Of a stretch of DNA of 64,000 nt, positions 62,809 to 64,000 are shown one piece after another. The notes under the pieces are model-generated. The model was not told the origin of the DNA and made no database searches. It was given only the letters and a program-made list of their open reading frames with translations. This DNA comes from UBA6168 sp965222975 (GTDB lineage: Bacteria > Bacteroidota > Bacteroidia > Chitinophagales > Saprospiraceae). Location of the stretch: the NCBI GenBank assembly GCA_965222975.1, contig CBDCVJ010000038.1, forward strand, positions 1-64,000, read 5' to 3'. Positions within the stretch are counted from its first letter, which is position 1; every line of letters starts with the position of its first letter. The position numbers were made by a program, and so were the translations under genes.

Positions 62809-63462
62809 TTAACTCTTTCCCACTTTCTCCAAAATATTCTTCCAGTTACTTTTCCTAAAAGCGACCAATACCCATATAATAACGACCACTAAAGCGCTCA
62901 TCCCCAGCGATTTAATGACATAAGAGATGCCTTCAATTATATTGCCGCCAGTTGCCCCTAATTCATATATACCGAGTCCAGAACGATTGAAAAGGTCGGC
63001 GAGGAAAATGTAAATCTTGAAAACGGTGTAGGCATAAAAAAGGAATCCACCGATGATGATGGCCACCAATTTTTGTTTCCAGCCAATGGGCGTTATTAAA
63101 ATGAAGCTGATAAGAAACAACAAAAAAGTGGTAAACATGCGATGAAGATAAAGATCGTATTCCTGCGCTTTAAGATCAACTTTGGCAGCACCCTGTTGGC
63201 GAGCAGCCTGTTGGGCTTCTTCGATTATCTTTTTACTGGTAAATACAGCCCGGATGGTATATATATCCGATTCAGGTGGTGAGTCATGCTCAAGTTTGAG
63301 ATATGCTTTTGGGAAAATAGATTGTAAAATAGGAGTAGAAATAGCCCGATATGCATTGTTCGTAAAAGTGGCAACCGGCTTAGCTGTCGAAATGCTGTAC
63401 AGCACAGCATATGTAATTAAGAAAATGCCAAAGTATTTGAGTAGGGAGGTGTAGTTTTTCAT
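62809..63462 (-). CDS. Exosortase-associated multi-pass membrane protein
   Basis: The product has 217 residues with an N-terminal helix (about 10-28), a periplasmic part of about 85 residues (KAYLKLEHDSPPESD, IYTIRAVFTSKKIIEEAQQA) and three C-terminal helices (about 112-135, 137-155, 180-205). Its ATG overlaps the exosortase stop by four bases (ATGA), so the two are translationally coupled. Bacteroidota exosortases commonly have such partners, although the family here is longer than the known exosortase F partner and I cannot name it. It is probably needed with the exosortase for the processing or anchoring of a dedicated substrate. Confidence 0.65.
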   Translation of the reverse strand: MKNYTSLLKYFGIFLITYAVLYSISTAKPVATFTNNAYRAISTPILQSIFPKAYLKLEHDSPPESDIYTIRAVFTSKKIIEEAQQAARQQGAAKVDLKAQEYDLYLHRMFTTFLLFLISFILITPIGWKQKLVAIIIGGFLFYAYTVFKIYIFLADLFNRSGLGIYELGATGGNIIEGISYVIKSLGMSALVVVIIWVLVAFRKSNWKNILEKVGKS

Positions 63463-64000
63463 GGACTGGCAGGTTTAGGTGAAGGGGGCATTTCTCCTGC
63501 CCGTTTGTTCAAAGCCCAATTGGCCCAAATGATCCAAAGGAAAACACCAAGCACGGTAAAAATGACAAAACCACCTTGCTCATGGAGAAAATCAAATACC
63601 TCTTGAGAAAAGTTTTTCCCAACAATATATAGTGCCACGATCCGGAGGAAATTCAATACCATTAATGCCAATGTACCGTAAAGTAAGCCCTGCCATTTCA
63701 AACGGAAAGCTATCGGAAAAACGACGACGCCACTCAACATTATAGCCAATGTTTCAAGCCCATCACAACCATTCTTAATGCTGATCGAGTATTCAGGACT
63801 GCTAATGATATCGGCAGTAGCAGTTGTGCCTTGCCCTAAAATGTTAAGCAAAAAGCTGCTGATTTTGGCCTGCACAGCCAGTATGGGTTTGCCAACGTGT
63901 TCCACAAAAAAAGGAGACAGGTAGATCAGGTAAAACAATATCATACAAACCCCAAAGCCCACAAGGAATTTCAGCACAGGCGATTTTTGCCCCCAATACT
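63459..64000 (-). CDS. Exosortase family protein (partial, N-terminus beyond right edge)
   Basis: The frame stays open to the right edge, so the GTG at 63977 is probably internal. The upstream codons (YWGQKSPVLKFLVGF) resemble an exosortase N-terminus. The visible part has at least five transmembrane helices and all three exosortase catalytic motifs: NGCDGLETLAIML with the Cys, LNFLRIVALYIVG with the Arg, and FDFLHEQGGF with the His. Exosortases are membrane transpeptidases that cut substrates carrying a PEP-CTERM-like C-terminal signal. In Bacteroidota the target signals are mostly unknown. The overlapping partner gene supports a real functional unit. The family branch (XrtF, XrtX or other) cannot be judged here. 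Confidence 0.8.
   Translation of the reverse strand, partial: YWGQKSPVLKFLVGFGVCMILFYLIYLSPFFVEHVGKPILAVQAKISSFLLNILGQGTTATADIISSPEYSISIKNGCDGLETLAIMLSGVVVFPIAFRLKWQGLLYGTLALMVLNFLRIVALYIVGKNFSQEVFDFLHEQGGFVIFTVLGVFLWIIWANWALNKRAGEMPPSPKPASP

Overview
The window is about 40% GC chromosomal DNA from a Bacteroidota bacterium, most likely a Saprospiria-type organism. The evidence is C-terminal type IX secretion (T9SS) sorting domains on four proteins, promoters of the TTG-N19-TAnnTTTG kind, families typical of this phylum (DUF1573, DUF4296, DUF3276/PUR, head-GIN, HU-like/SPOR fusion, TonB-terminal proteins), and giant Ig-like/HYR-like surface proteins. No phage, insertion sequence, CRISPR array or rRNA was seen.

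Layout. 1-3.7 kb: a surface protein of tandem Ig-like repeats, running off the left edge. 4.5-10 kb: a DksA/TraR-like protein, then a candidate copper-handling cluster (cysteine-containing small membrane protein, lipoprotein, HYC_CC_PP-type protein, MbnP-like protein with a T9SS tail, two diheme peroxidases of the MbnH/MauG/CCP type). 10-18.5 kb: a papain-fold protein without its catalytic triad, a TonB-terminal/TPR protein, a PagL-like deacylase, a UbiA prenyltransferase, a DUF1573 lipoprotein, a Crp/Fnr regulator, an rRNA m5C methyltransferase, HemB and an untracked 49-residue membrane protein. 19-25.6 kb: a Cys/Met-metabolism PLP enzyme, a SWIM protein, SixA, DUF4296, and a PhoB/PhoR-like two-component pair. 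25.6-32 kb: an M4 metalloprotease split by one frameshift, tRNA-Pro and tRNA-Thr, a head-GIN lipoprotein and RadA. 32.8-35.8 kb: four genes each broken at homopolymer runs (a TPR-like lipoprotein, a Sua5/YrdC protein, a GNAT, a hypothetical lipoprotein), which looks more like local consensus error than gene decay. 36-42.5 kb: a 2135-residue secreted adhesin-like protein. 43-64 kb: EtfA/EtfB, two exported hypotheticals, an SDR, a 1033-residue protein built on an 11-residue helical repeat, PyrB and PyrR, fructose-1,6-bisphosphatase, an esterase, an MsbA-like ABC exporter, a PUR/DUF3276 protein, a phosphodiesterase, an HU-like/SPOR membrane protein, an M1 peptidase, and an exosortase with its partner at the right edge.

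Between the genes lies an unusual amount of palindromic DNA. One family of elements (5.4, 14.6, 22.9, 29.2 and 43.1 kb) has terminal arms around CTACCGTACACTTTTT, an internal GCCTGAAAACGG-like word and, in two full copies, a very long central hairpin; two other copies look like solitary halves. Other hairpins have arms made of short tandem repeats. These elements, the MbnP/diheme peroxidase cluster, the triad-less papain fold, the hendecad-repeat protein and a pair of possible tandem small RNAs sharing one terminator module are the main points of interest.
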